From IMG/VR virus record IMGVR_UViG_3300038417_000606, positions 1-40,072 of that record: a DNA stretch of 40,072 nucleotides; one strand, written 5' to 3'. Under the pieces are notes generated by a model. It had not been told where the DNA came from and searched no databases. It saw nothing but the letters and a program-made list of their open reading frames with translations. Numbering within the stretch: the stretch's first letter is position 1; every line of letters begins with the position of its first letter. Below, piece after piece: positions 24,201 through 32,297 of this stretch. The stretch comes from a virus. The translations under genes were made by a program, and so were the position numbers.

Positions 24201-24488
24201 CTATGATTTATTGGCTTTCTGAAATTTATAAAGTTCCAATAATAGGCAGAATATCCTCTCTTCATCATCGCTATCAGTATGCTTATCGTTTATTGTTAGT
24301 TTCAATTCGTCTTTTGCTTTTATTATTCTGCATCGATAAACCGATATGATTGTTTTGCCTTTCCTAAAGCCTGTCTTAAAGAGTGTAAAAGATATTGTCT
24401 GTTCTCCACCCTTTGTAATTCCCCTTGATGGCTTACAGACTTGTTTTGCCAATCGATCTATTTTGTGTAGAATGTCCTGGTTGTTCAT
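24201..24488 (-). CDS. Hypothetical protein
   Basis: This 95-residue basic protein has a beta-rich middle (TISFTLFKTGFRKGKTIISV) and an acidic helical end (HTDSDDEERIFCLLLELYKF). Its ATG overlaps the end of the gene at 24485 by 4 bases. It is not a member of any family I recognise. Confidence 0.5.
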   Translation of the reverse strand: MNNQDILHKIDRLAKQVCKPSRGITKGGEQTISFTLFKTGFRKGKTIISVYRCRIIKAKDELKLTINDKHTDSDDEERIFCLLLELYKFQKANKS

Positions 24489-24679
24489 GCTTTCACTTTA
24501 AAAAGATTCGTTTTGGTTTTATCGCTTTTTCTGTAAACACTGGCTACCCTTAGAATCTTTGCTTTATGCTGTTTCATTGCTTCAACATCTGCATAATCCG
24601 GGTTATCACAGGATACATTGACCGCTCTGAACCTTCCGTTTCCTTCTTCGTAATATTCTACTGTGAATTCTTCTTTCAT
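24485..24679 (-). CDS. Hypothetical protein
   Basis: This 64-residue protein starts MKEEFTVEYYEEGNGRFRAV at an ATG (24679) that overlaps the TGA of the DUF4942 gene as ATGA. A longer frame to 24781 is open but lies within the upstream gene. Short beta strands and one helix are likely. Function unknown. Confidence 0.5.
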   Translation of the reverse strand: MKEEFTVEYYEEGNGRFRAVNVSCDNPDYADVEAMKQHKAKILRVASVYRKSDKTKTNLFKVKA

Positions 24680-25446
24680 CAGTTTTTCTCTTTCAATATA
24701 TTCTTCGTTACTATTGAATTCATTTTCTTTACAAGATCCATCCGCTTGAATTCGAGATGAAGATTGCCATTCATATAACATCGGAATTTAAAATATTCTG
24801 TTTCTCCCTGGCCCGTGCATCCCTCTATTGCATTATGGAGTTCACCATAGTAAGAATCTGAGAATCCCTTCCCATCTAATGCATGGAATACATTATCAAC
24901 TGCCCGAACATCCTTTTCATAGTGATACTTTACACTGTACTTATCGCTGTGATATCTTCGATCTACCCAATGAAGTATCGCCTTGTTTCCAAGTTCACCT
25001 TGAAATTTCAAGTTGTTTTTATAGCCATTGCTTCTTGGTCTCAGGAATCCGAATACTTCTATTACCATGTCATCAGCAAATCTCTGGATGTTCGACATTG
25101 CGCTTTTAATGACGTTAAGAACTTCTTCAGTTGTAACTTCTGGAAATTCTCCTTGTTCAAGTTTTTTGTCGAGTGCTTCAGCTTCCTTTACCGAGAGGAA
25201 TCTTCTGATCTCTGATCTCTCAATAATTGTTCTCCATATTTTTATACGAACTTTATCGATCGATTCTTTAGGTTTATCTATTTCGATGTCACTTCGATAG
25301 AAATGTAAGTTATCCCCGAACACCTGGACTAGATCACTTTTTACTTCATCGATCATTTCACATGCTCGTAATATTTTCGCCTGGTTAGTTTCCCAGTTTT
25401 GAACCATCGAAATAATAGTGTTATATGGAATGAGTTCGGCGTTCAT
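24679..25446 (-). CDS. DUF4942-type protein
   Basis: This 255-residue protein matches the pattern of the DUF4942 family, which is found in plasmids and phages and is often fused to or next to methyltransferases: KIWRTIIERSEIRRFLSVKE near 88-107, VIEVFGFLRPRSNGYKNNLK near 135-154, NVFHALDGKGFSD near 193-205, and YFKFRCYMNGNLHLEFKRMD near 227-246. The function of the family is not known. It starts 3 bases after the stop of the gene at 25450, so they are likely coupled. Confidence 0.75.
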   Translation of the reverse strand: MNAELIPYNTIISMVQNWETNQAKILRACEMIDEVKSDLVQVFGDNLHFYRSDIEIDKPKESIDKVRIKIWRTIIERSEIRRFLSVKEAEALDKKLEQGEFPEVTTEEVLNVIKSAMSNIQRFADDMVIEVFGFLRPRSNGYKNNLKFQGELGNKAILHWVDRRYHSDKYSVKYHYEKDVRAVDNVFHALDGKGFSDSYYGELHNAIEGCTGQGETEYFKFRCYMNGNLHLEFKRMDLVKKMNSIVTKNILKEKN

Positions 25447-25449
25447 TTA

Positions 25450-25728
25450 CTAACTAACCTCTGTTGATTCAGCTATTACCGCCCATCCGAAACTATTCCA
25501 TCGATCTTTTGTCGGAATATCGGCTTTAGTTTCGACACATCTCATCAACATAATGGTAGTTTCGGGTGAAGAACAATGGCTCGAATGAAGATCAAGATTG
25601 ATCTGGATCTTTACTACATCTTCTTGGCTGTAAGGAAAGCATGAATCATATCTGAGCATATCAAGTGGGAAGGGATATTTTCCTTTGACTTGAAATTTCT
25701 GTGTGAAATGCTTGTTTGATTTTGGCAT
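25450..25728 (-). CDS. Hypothetical protein
   Basis: This 92-residue protein has a short beta-rich pattern (HFTQKFQVKGKYPFPLDMLR) and then a compact middle (EDVVKIQINLDLHSSHCSSP). GGAG lies just upstream of its ATG. No family is recognised. Confidence 0.5.
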   Translation of the reverse strand: MPKSNKHFTQKFQVKGKYPFPLDMLRYDSCFPYSQEDVVKIQINLDLHSSHCSSPETTIMLMRCVETKADIPTKDRWNSFGWAVIAESTEVS

Positions 25729-25832
25729 GATCGTTTCTCCTTTTCGTTATGTGATTGTTACTATTAGAAGAGTAATAATAACTTTTATTAAATGCAAGTA
25801 CAAAATAATATATCTTAATATGGTATATTAAG

Positions 25833-27929
25833 TTACAATATGGCTCGATACTGCATCTCTGCGAACTCCTTTATAGTTTTTGCCTGGCTTTCAGTAACAT
25901 TCATCATTTCGGCTACCTTCTGTATATATGCCTTATCCTTTTCTTTTATACCATGATGTTTTAATTTAGCTCTGGTGATCAAATATTTTTCACCTAGTAT
26001 CATAAGCCTTTTGTCTGTTGAACTTCCCAATCCTGCACTTATATCACTAATTTCTAATTGTGTTAATCCATCGATTAAAAGGTTGCAAACATCGGCTAGG
26101 TCCTTTGACCCATCCGGACTAGGATGATCTATTTTATTGTCATTGATTTTTAATAACTCCTGAAGCTCGAGAATATCCCATTCACCTACTGTTTTTGTAA
26201 TTCCCTTCTTAGTTATTGTGTGATGTTGGTCCTTATAAAACTGAGGGATATTGTTGAATATTAATAATCTGAGTTTTTTGAATAATCGAACTTGTTGCGT
26301 GTTTCCGTATCCGAAAGTTTCACTATGCACTCCTCTTGCCTGAGCTTCCTGGGATAACTTCTCTGAATTATATTTATCGCTATATAGAAACCTTGAATTG
26401 GGAAATTCTGATAGGAGCTGACCTATCACTTCACCTACATTCAAATAATCGACCGGATGACCTTCTTTCGGTTGCCATACTATCACGATATCGTTGATAG
26501 GTCTTTTGTTTATTGAAATTAATTCTTTGCGGTTCTCAATGAAAAGATTTTCACTGAATGCATCCATCGTTTCTATATATCCGCCTTTCAAAGTAAACGC
26601 GTCATACTTTGTAGCCGGATCAATTACAAATCCTCTTATTCGATTGTCTCCCTTTATTGAATTAAGCGATATTGCTGAAAAATGTTTTTCTACTTCTTTT
26701 TGTGTATCTGGATCCCTAACAAGTCTGGTTTTTATAATGTAGCTGTAATCAAGAGGTGTAGGCATTCTTTCGAAGAAGCATTCTGCAATTTTCTCAGGAT
26801 AGGGCTGGAAGAATCCCTCGATCGGTGATCCTTTTATTCCTTCATATCTTGCTCGAGCATCTTGCGGATCGGTTCTGTATGCAGCTTTAATTTCATCTGA
26901 TTCTTTCGAAACGTTAGGATTGCATTCAAAGGTAGTGAGATTGCAAGAGAACATCAGCGGTCGATCGGTATGTTTCTTTTCTTCTTCTGCTTGCTTTAAT
27001 AATGTATCCATGAAGTCGTATTGCGAATTATTCAAATAGGATATTGCCAGTATCTTTCCTACACGATTAGGAAACCGGGTATTGATATTTCCAAGTTCTC
27101 CTTTCCAGGATAATTCGAAATCGGAGTATGTCGCTTTCGTATTAGCTCTTGAGACTTCATCGTTTAATGCAACTAGGATTTGCAATCCTTCCCAGGCCGT
27201 GAAAGTCGAATCGAAGCTGTGGTGAACTATTTTTCCCAATCCTTGAACTGTTGGCACAACAACTTCTTTTGTTTTAATATCTCCGAAACCGCCCTCCCTC
27301 ATATCCATTCCGACATATTTTTCAAACCAATTGTCTCCATCTTTTGTACGACAATTTCTAATCAAGTTTATCATGTTGTTAAAGTGTACGTTCTTAGCCT
27401 GTAACTCTCCGACAACAGACATGTTGACTATATCAATATTCTTCATCGAATTGATCTTGGCATTTCTCATCTCTTGAAAATAGAGATAAGGATTCTGCAT
27501 GTTTGCAATTTTATATGTGAGATAAGCCAAGAAGGGAGAGATAATATATTCGTTCTTTCCTCCGCCCATTCCAATTGCAATAACATATTGCTGATAGGTT
27601 GTATCCCATTCGTAAGGATCTCTTCCGGCCAGAGCAAAAACGATTTCCAATTGAGGGGGTGTAAGCACTAAACTCAATGGTTTTAATCGCTCTGCAATAA
27701 ATTCATCGATCGGAAGCGGATTTTTGTCTTTCCAGAAGTCTTTTTGTCTCCAGAAAGCTTTCGTCTTATTGCTGAGGAGTAACGTTGGAAGGAGTTTCTG
27801 CTGCGCCTGATAGTTTTCCGTCTCCGTTTGAATCATCCCCTGGTAAAACTCGCTCTTGCCCTGCATCAGTGCTAGTTTCCACGAGCTGTTCGACTGTGAG
27901 GTGGACGATATCTCTTTTTTTGAGTTCAT
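25833..27929 (-). CDS. terL: Terminase large subunit
   Basis: This 698-residue protein is the likely packaging motor: an ATPase that drives DNA into the head, joined to a nuclease that cuts the concatemer. The Walker A-like loop AIGMGGGKNE is at about 118-127, and the Walker B-like element is in LQILVALNDEVSR. A coupling-like segment VGKILAISYLNNSQYDF follows. In the C-terminal half, GFVIDPATKYDAFTLKGGYI and DIVIVWQPKEG carry Asp residues that could form the RNase H-like nuclease site. The start is uncertain: the frame opens at 27929, overlapping the small-terminase gene by 164 bases, and ATGs at 27866 and 27836 are alternatives. No strong ribosome site decides it. Confidence 0.8.
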   Translation of the reverse strand: MNSKKEISSTSQSNSSWKLALMQGKSEFYQGMIQTETENYQAQQKLLPTLLLSNKTKAFWRQKDFWKDKNPLPIDEFIAERLKPLSLVLTPPQLEIVFALAGRDPYEWDTTYQQYVIAIGMGGGKNEYIISPFLAYLTYKIANMQNPYLYFQEMRNAKINSMKNIDIVNMSVVGELQAKNVHFNNMINLIRNCRTKDGDNWFEKYVGMDMREGGFGDIKTKEVVVPTVQGLGKIVHHSFDSTFTAWEGLQILVALNDEVSRANTKATYSDFELSWKGELGNINTRFPNRVGKILAISYLNNSQYDFMDTLLKQAEEEKKHTDRPLMFSCNLTTFECNPNVSKESDEIKAAYRTDPQDARARYEGIKGSPIEGFFQPYPEKIAECFFERMPTPLDYSYIIKTRLVRDPDTQKEVEKHFSAISLNSIKGDNRIRGFVIDPATKYDAFTLKGGYIETMDAFSENLFIENRKELISINKRPINDIVIVWQPKEGHPVDYLNVGEVIGQLLSEFPNSRFLYSDKYNSEKLSQEAQARGVHSETFGYGNTQQVRLFKKLRLLIFNNIPQFYKDQHHTITKKGITKTVGEWDILELQELLKINDNKIDHPSPDGSKDLADVCNLLIDGLTQLEISDISAGLGSSTDKRLMILGEKYLITRAKLKHHGIKEKDKAYIQKVAEMMNVTESQAKTIKEFAEMQYRAIL

Positions 27930-28443
27930 CTTGGAATCTTATCCGATATTCCAAGGGAAGTGTTTTATATGCTTCAATAATGGCATGAACAAATTTTTGC
28001 AACTCCGCGATTCCAATAAGGTCTCTTTGTAGCTCTCGATAGTCTTTCATCCTTTGAACTACACGATCCTGGGCTTCAAAGAATCTATCTATTTCGTCTT
28101 TTACAACATCAGCTCTCTTTGCTTCTCTGATTTTTTGCTTAATACTTTCCTTGATTGCAACATTATCTGAGATTGCGACCGATAATTCATTGATCATTCC
28201 CTGGGCTGTTGTAACATGAACATTAACTTCATTGAAAATCTTTGTCTGTAGTTTTGTATTTCTTCTCTTCCTTATAGTTGCCGGTGTTTGCTTTGCTAGA
28301 CCGTGACGTTTTATATAAGAATTTACTGTACTAGGAAGACAATGGAAGTGTTCTGCTATTTCTTTTATTGTTTTATTATCCTTCCGAAGCTTGATAAGTG
28401 TTTTCTTATCAATCTTCTTCTCATATTTTTCCCCTTTACGCAT
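27766..28443 (-). CDS. terS: Probable terminase small subunit
   Basis: This 225-residue protein has an N-terminal helix-turn-helix (KTLIKLRKDNKTIKEIAEHF followed by CLPSTVNSYIKRHG, about 14-47) that would bind the packaging site, then a long helical part (about 75-190) likely to drive oligomer formation, and an acidic C-terminal tail. The place directly upstream of the large subunit is the main support. It begins one base before the stop of the KH-domain gene. A generic HTH regulator is an alternative. Confidence 0.7.
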   Translation of the reverse strand: MRKGEKYEKKIDKKTLIKLRKDNKTIKEIAEHFHCLPSTVNSYIKRHGLAKQTPATIRKRRNTKLQTKIFNEVNVHVTTAQGMINELSVAISDNVAIKESIKQKIREAKRADVVKDEIDRFFEAQDRVVQRMKDYRELQRDLIGIAELQKFVHAIIEAYKTLPLEYRIRFQDELKKRDIVHLTVEQLVETSTDAGQERVLPGDDSNGDGKLSGAAETPSNVTPQQ

Positions 28444-28728
28444 TTAGTCTTTGAGATGGATAGTTGCAAATTGAACACCTCTTTGTTTTGAATATGCATT
28501 TAATATCGTGATTAATGCATTTATGTTTTGACCTTTTTTACCAATAATCCTACCCCGGTCCTCAGCAATCTCTGTAGATACGACAAATGTTTTTCGATGA
28601 AATTCATTCTCAATAAATTCTATCTTTGCAGATTCTACTCCCAAAAGTTTAATGAGATTTTCAAGGCAGGTTATTACTTCTTGTTCATTTTTACTAATTG
28701 ATATATTTGATACTTTTGTGTTGTTCAT
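28444..28728 (-). CDS. KH-domain RNA-binding protein, KhpA-like
   Basis: This 94-residue protein has a single KH-type fold. The C-terminal part RGRIIGKKGQNINALITILN (about 58-77) contains the GxxG loop GKKG that contacts RNA or single-stranded DNA in this family, and its length is close to bacterial KhpA. The N-terminal region is helical (EVITCLENLIKLLGVE). It lies immediately upstream of the small-terminase gene, an unusual place for such a protein. It may bind phage RNA or DNA; the target is unknown. Confidence 0.75.
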   Translation of the reverse strand: MNNTKVSNISISKNEQEVITCLENLIKLLGVESAKIEFIENEFHRKTFVVSTEIAEDRGRIIGKKGQNINALITILNAYSKQRGVQFATIHLKD

Positions 28729-28749
28729 TAGAATGGCTCCGTTTGTTTG

Positions 28750-28833
28750 TTATAGGAGAAGGCTGAGAAAATCAAGTTGGGGAGTCGTATGTAGTATCGT
28801 TTCATATTCGATGTGTTCACGTAGTTCTTTGAC
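28750..28833 (-). pseudogene. Orphan 3' fragment of a recU-like gene
   Basis: Read in one frame this strip encodes VKELREHIEYETI followed by LHTTPQLDFLSLLL and a TAA. The intact gene at 29996 ends with LKELSQGTHYETV, KKISPQFDFLALLP and a TAA, so the two are clearly related but diverged. The fragment has no start codon or upstream domain and directly follows the TnpB element. It looks like the original or a paralogous 3' end left beyond the insertion. Confidence 0.75.
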
Positions 28834-29995
28834 ATTCTTATTTTAAGTTAAAAGATTTTCAGACAACGCACGGCCTTAAACCAGCCCACGTTTGCGCCTG
28901 ATAGGACTGCCCATCCTGTTTTATGTTTATTGCTGCATTCTCATCACGGTCTAAAACTAACCCGCAATGAGGACAACAATGAATTCGATTTGATAATTTC
29001 TTCGGAACTCTTTCACCGCATGATGAACATCGTTGTGAAGTTCCGTTGGGATTAACTTTCACTATTTCCCTACCAGCTTCTTCCGCTTTGTAAGAAAGTA
29101 TTTGAAAAAATAATCCCCATGAACAATCCGAAATACTTCTTGCTAAATTATGGTTCCTTGCCATATTACTAATTTTTAAATCTTCTAAGAATATCCTTTT
29201 GTTGTTTTGAATATAATGATTGGCGGCCTTGTGAAGAAAGTCTTTACGCTGATTAGTAATGTGTTCATGCAACTTCGCTACCTGCAATCTTGCTTTTTGT
29301 CTCCGATGTGAACCTTTATGCCTTCTGGAAAGTGTGCGTTGTTTTACTCTCAATCTCTTTGTTGATTGCTTTAAAAACTTTGGATTCTCTATAATTCTTC
29401 CATCTGAGTCTACTGCAAAAGATTTTATTCCTACATCAATTCCGATTTCCTTTGTGGTCTCAGGATAAATACGAAAGGGGACTTCGTCACAGCAGAAAGA
29501 AACAAACCATTTGCCGGTAGATGTTCTACGAATGGTTATAGTTTTAATCTTTCCTTCAATCTGACGAGAGAGAAACAATTTCAACCTTCCGATCTTCGCA
29601 AGATGCAAATATCGTCCTTCAAGTTTCCAACCTGCTTGCGTGAGCGTGAATGAGTCGTATCTATCGGTAGATTTGAAGCGAGGATATCCAGTTTTGCCAA
29701 TTTTGAGTCTGCGGAAAAATGCTTTAAATGCTTTATCAAGACGTTGAAGAACATCTTGCAAACATTGACTTCCAATTTGTTTAAAAATAGGAAACGCTTC
29801 TTTAAATTCTGGCAATTGATTTTGTTGATCATAAAGAGAAATAGGGTTTTTGCTCTGTTTATAAACCATAATCCTTTGTTCAAGGGCAAGATTATACAAT
29901 ATACGACATTGCTCAATCCATTGAATGCAAATTGTTTCAGCGGATTTGGAGAGTTCAATACGATATTGGAAGGTTCGTATCATTGTTTGATATAA
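28834..29995 (-). mobile_element. Solo TnpB element (IS200/IS605-like), approximate limits
   Basis: The strip between the recU-like stop (29996) and the recU-like fragment (28833) contains only tnpB, with 12 bases before its ATG and about 25 bases after its stop. No tnpA transposase is present, so it would need one in trans. The right edge reads AATGTCAAAG, after which recU-like homology resumes; a guide RNA (omega/reRNA) usually spans the tnpB 3' end and this edge. Limits are inferred from the flanking homology. Confidence 0.65.
28859..29983 (-). CDS. tnpB: TnpB RNA-guided nuclease
   Basis: This 374-residue protein is a TnpB, the RNA-guided nuclease ancestor of Cas12. The RuvC catalytic parts are intact: Asp183 in GIDVGIKSF, Glu267 in FLEDLKISNM, and Asp345/Asp347 in LDRDENAAINI. 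A zinc ribbon has Cys319, Cys322, Cys337 and Cys340 (CSSCGERVPKKL...CCPHC). The N-terminal domain begins RTFQYRIEL. Length matches active members. It starts 13 bases after the recU-like gene with no clear ribosome site, so it may be read by coupling to that gene. It would cleave DNA next to a short motif, guided by RNA from its own 3' end; this has not been shown here. Confidence 0.92.
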   Translation of the reverse strand: MIRTFQYRIELSKSAETICIQWIEQCRILYNLALEQRIMVYKQSKNPISLYDQQNQLPEFKEAFPIFKQIGSQCLQDVLQRLDKAFKAFFRRLKIGKTGYPRFKSTDRYDSFTLTQAGWKLEGRYLHLAKIGRLKLFLSRQIEGKIKTITIRRTSTGKWFVSFCCDEVPFRIYPETTKEIGIDVGIKSFAVDSDGRIIENPKFLKQSTKRLRVKQRTLSRRHKGSHRRQKARLQVAKLHEHITNQRKDFLHKAANHYIQNNKRIFLEDLKISNMARNHNLARSISDCSWGLFFQILSYKAEEAGREIVKVNPNGTSQRCSSCGERVPKKLSNRIHCCPHCGLVLDRDENAAINIKQDGQSYQAQTWAGLRPCVV

Positions 29996-30502
29996 TTATG
30001 GAAGTAGAGCAAGAAAGTCGAACTGGGGAGATATTTTTTTAACCGTTTCGTAATGTGTGCCTTGTGAGAGTTCTTTAAGTTTTAGTGTTTTTCCTATTAA
30101 CGAATATAGGGATTTTGGATTTAATATCAAAGTTTTATTTTGCAATGATCTTATCTCCCATAAGATGAATGCTCTATCTCCGTTTTGCTGAAGCTCTATG
30201 AGTGTTGTTATTTGTTCATACGATATACCGCTGGTATGTTGCGCTCCTCTTGCCAGGATTTTTATTTCCGGTTTTGCTGTTGTTTTACATTCAAAATATA
30301 CCGGTCTAGGACTTCCCTGGTTACGATAGATACTTCCATAAAAGTCATATCCTTCAGCTTCTTTATATGTCCAGCTTCTTCCTTGTCTAATCATTCTTGG
30401 ATTAGCTTTTCGTATGAATGCGAATCGAAGTCTTCGGTAAGTACTTGCCATGTGAATTACTTTATTTTCGAATTCCCGGCCTATTTGATCTGCGAAAGAC
30501 AT
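29996..30502 (-). CDS. RecU-like Holliday-junction resolvase
   Basis: This 168-residue protein resembles RecU-type resolvases of Gram-positive bacteria and phages, which cut four-way junctions symmetrically. It has an N-terminal GREFENKVIHMASTYRR, a middle RQGRSWTYKEAEGYDFYGSI with the metal-site Asp, then PVYFECKTTAKPEI with the ExK motif, and a C-terminal helix before FDFLALLP. Motif order fits the nuclease core; the match is moderate in strength. It lies in the replication and recombination module, just upstream of the TnpB element. Confidence 0.7.
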   Translation of the reverse strand: MSFADQIGREFENKVIHMASTYRRLRFAFIRKANPRMIRQGRSWTYKEAEGYDFYGSIYRNQGSPRPVYFECKTTAKPEIKILARGAQHTSGISYEQITTLIELQQNGDRAFILWEIRSLQNKTLILNPKSLYSLIGKTLKLKELSQGTHYETVKKISPQFDFLALLP

Positions 30503-30550
30503 ATTATTCCATTTCTTTTATTCCAAACATATCTGATATCAACCATTTAT

Positions 30551-30766
30551 TTAGCAGGGTTTAACATCAATATACTTTGCAGTTATCTGCACCAATTGTT
30601 TAGAAAGAGGCTTATTCATATTCCTTGCAACCTGTATTCTTAATCCTTCAAGGAACATTTTCTGATCATCCGTTAATTCTGATTCAAGAGATTGTCTATC
30701 TTCTTCTGTTTCGGCGGTTACTATTGTGAATGAACCTGAAACAACTTTAACTTTTTCAATTATCAT
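30551..30766 (-). CDS. Hypothetical small protein
   Basis: This 71-residue protein has a short beta start (IIEKVKVVSGSFTIVTAETE) and an amphipathic helical end (DQKMFLEGLRIQVARNMNKP). It overlaps the polymerase-like gene by 4 bases (ATGA) and so is probably translated with it. Function unknown. Confidence 0.5.
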   Translation of the reverse strand: MIIEKVKVVSGSFTIVTAETEEDRQSLESELTDDQKMFLEGLRIQVARNMNKPLSKQLVQITAKYIDVKPC

Positions 30767-31350
30767 ATCCTTTTCTCAGGTTCTAAATAGGGAATTTTCA
30801 ACCATTTAAAGAACGATTTTTCACTATCCCATTCAGGAGGTAATAAAGGATTTATAGAAACGCAAACCCATTTACCGTTGTTCTTAACGCATTCGGTTTC
30901 CCTTCTCAGTCCGTCATCGGTTCCTCTCCATCCGAGAGCTACCCATGCCTTTGCGATAACATTTGTTGAATAATCTGCTGACCCAGTTCTTACCACATAT
31001 TGTCTGTAGTAATCTTCCTTTTGCGGCATGAATATATCGACTTTAACAACATCGAATTCGCTTCCGTACTGATATAAACGTTTTGTATATCTTCCGTAAG
31101 CATCACCAGACAATCTTTGCATCTTATTAATTGCTTCTACAAATCCGGCTATTGGTATCATTCTGCTTTCTTTCCCAAACATATCTTCGGCAATTTTAAT
31201 CTTCTTGGGATAGAGAACCAATTCTATGTCATGACAATCTGGTTTCTTTCGTCTAATTCCTCCTGCGATATGAATAAATCCTTCTTCGCAATGAGGCTTC
31301 AGTTTATCAAAGATTGTTTCGGCTATTGGTTGTATCTCTTGCAGTTTCAT
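30763..31350 (-). CDS. DNA polymerase beta/X-like nucleotidyltransferase
   Basis: This 195-residue protein contains the core of a family X nucleotidyltransferase: IHIAGGIRRKKPDCHDIELV (about 27-46), with the Asp pair likely at the catalytic site, VVKVDIFMP (about 100-108) with a third Asp, and VVRTGSADYSTNVIA (about 118-132). Family X enzymes fill short gaps in DNA. It is shorter than full polymerases and lacks the 8-kDa lyase domain, like small phage versions. It overlaps the gene at 31347 by 4 bases. Confidence 0.72.
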   Translation of the reverse strand: MKLQEIQPIAETIFDKLKPHCEEGFIHIAGGIRRKKPDCHDIELVLYPKKIKIAEDMFGKESRMIPIAGFVEAINKMQRLSGDAYGRYTKRLYQYGSEFDVVKVDIFMPQKEDYYRQYVVRTGSADYSTNVIAKAWVALGWRGTDDGLRRETECVKNNGKWVCVSINPLLPPEWDSEKSFFKWLKIPYLEPEKRI

Positions 31351-31631
31351 TTGAATTCAATCTCGGTCTGTGATTCTTCAGATTCTCTCCAGGTCTCGGC
31401 TAATAACTTTGTCTCAGCAATTGTTAATCTATCATCTCTTAAACATTTTTTAATAAACAATACTTTCTTTACATCTTCGTGTGTGAAAAATAGATTCCCC
31501 GCTCTGTTTTTATTTAAAGTGATAAGTCCTTCGACTTGCCAATATCTTATTACATAAGCTTCTAATCCGGCTATCTGAGATACAGATTTTAATGAATAAT
31601 GTATCTTGGAATTGTATACGACCTTGGGCAT
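31347..31631 (-). CDS. MerR-type DNA-binding protein
   Basis: This 94-residue protein begins with a winged helix-turn-helix of MerR type: YSLKSVSQIAGLEAYVIRYW (about 12-31), a wing around VEGLITLNKNRAGNLFF, and a dimerising helix VLFIKKCLRDDRLTIAETKL. It lacks an effector domain. It sits in an operon of replication genes and may act as a regulator or excisionase-like factor. Confidence 0.7.
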   Translation of the reverse strand: MPKVVYNSKIHYSLKSVSQIAGLEAYVIRYWQVEGLITLNKNRAGNLFFTHEDVKKVLFIKKCLRDDRLTIAETKLLAETWRESEESQTEIEFK

Positions 31632-31873
31632 CAGAATCGATCCCTTCCTCTTCGTTCTTCTGCTGTTCGATCTCGATAGTTTTGTTTTTTCATTTCCTCT
31701 CTCCTGATTTCATCCCTAAGCACATTCATATTATCTTCGATGTAATCTCTCAGGTCTTTTGGACATTTGTTGTTATCGAAACACCAGATTAAATATGATG
31801 CAGGCACAGAAATTAATTGCTTGCCCTTATGAATTCCAAAAGAAATTAAATCTTTATCAGTTAGTTTTGGCAT
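31631..31873 (-). CDS. DUF3820-type small protein
   Basis: This 80-residue protein has the family pattern of FGIHKGKQLISVPASYLIWC (about 12-31) and a charged helical C-terminus (REEMKKQNYRDRTAEERRG). Proteins of this type are found in phages and bacterial genomes; some are named quorum-sensing-regulated virulence factors, but the function is unclear. Confidence 0.65.
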   Translation of the reverse strand: MPKLTDKDLISFGIHKGKQLISVPASYLIWCFDNNKCPKDLRDYIEDNMNVLRDEIRREEMKKQNYRDRTAEERRGRDRF

Positions 31874-32297
31874 TCGCCTTCTCCTGGTATTGATCTACTA
31901 TCCTGATAATATCCTCAAATTCTGTATTGAATATGCTTTGATCAAATAGAGAGAGGTTCATCTTTTTAGCAAAGTCTTTCCTTACTGCGTTTTGAGTTTT
32001 AATAATTGAGATTGCGTGTTTAAGTTGTGTGTAAAAAGTTTCCTTGTAAGCATCCCAATTGTCTGCCTTTGCATATCCACCTTTTACGTTTGCAATCGGT
32101 GCTTTAAAAATAGTTCGAGCTGCTGAGATGTACTTTCTTACCACTCTTTCATCCTTCAAGTGATAGACATTACAAAGATATTCGTAACTGAATACCTTTC
32201 CATCTTTAGATAAGAGAATATCTTCGATGACCTCTTTTAAGATTTCCTGATTGATACCTTTTGACTCGATGATGTTCTTTTCTTCGGTGGTTTCCAT
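31857..32297 (-). CDS. Hypothetical helical protein
   Basis: This 146-residue protein is helical and charged (NQEILKEVIEDILLSKDGKV; AVRKDFAKKMNLSLFDQSIF). There is no membrane segment or catalytic motif. It overlaps the previous and next genes by short stretches. A role near replication is likely only because of its neighbours. Confidence 0.5.
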   Translation of the reverse strand: METTEEKNIIESKGINQEILKEVIEDILLSKDGKVFSYEYLCNVYHLKDERVVRKYISAARTIFKAPIANVKGGYAKADNWDAYKETFYTQLKHAISIIKTQNAVRKDFAKKMNLSLFDQSIFNTEFEDIIRIVDQYQEKANAKTN

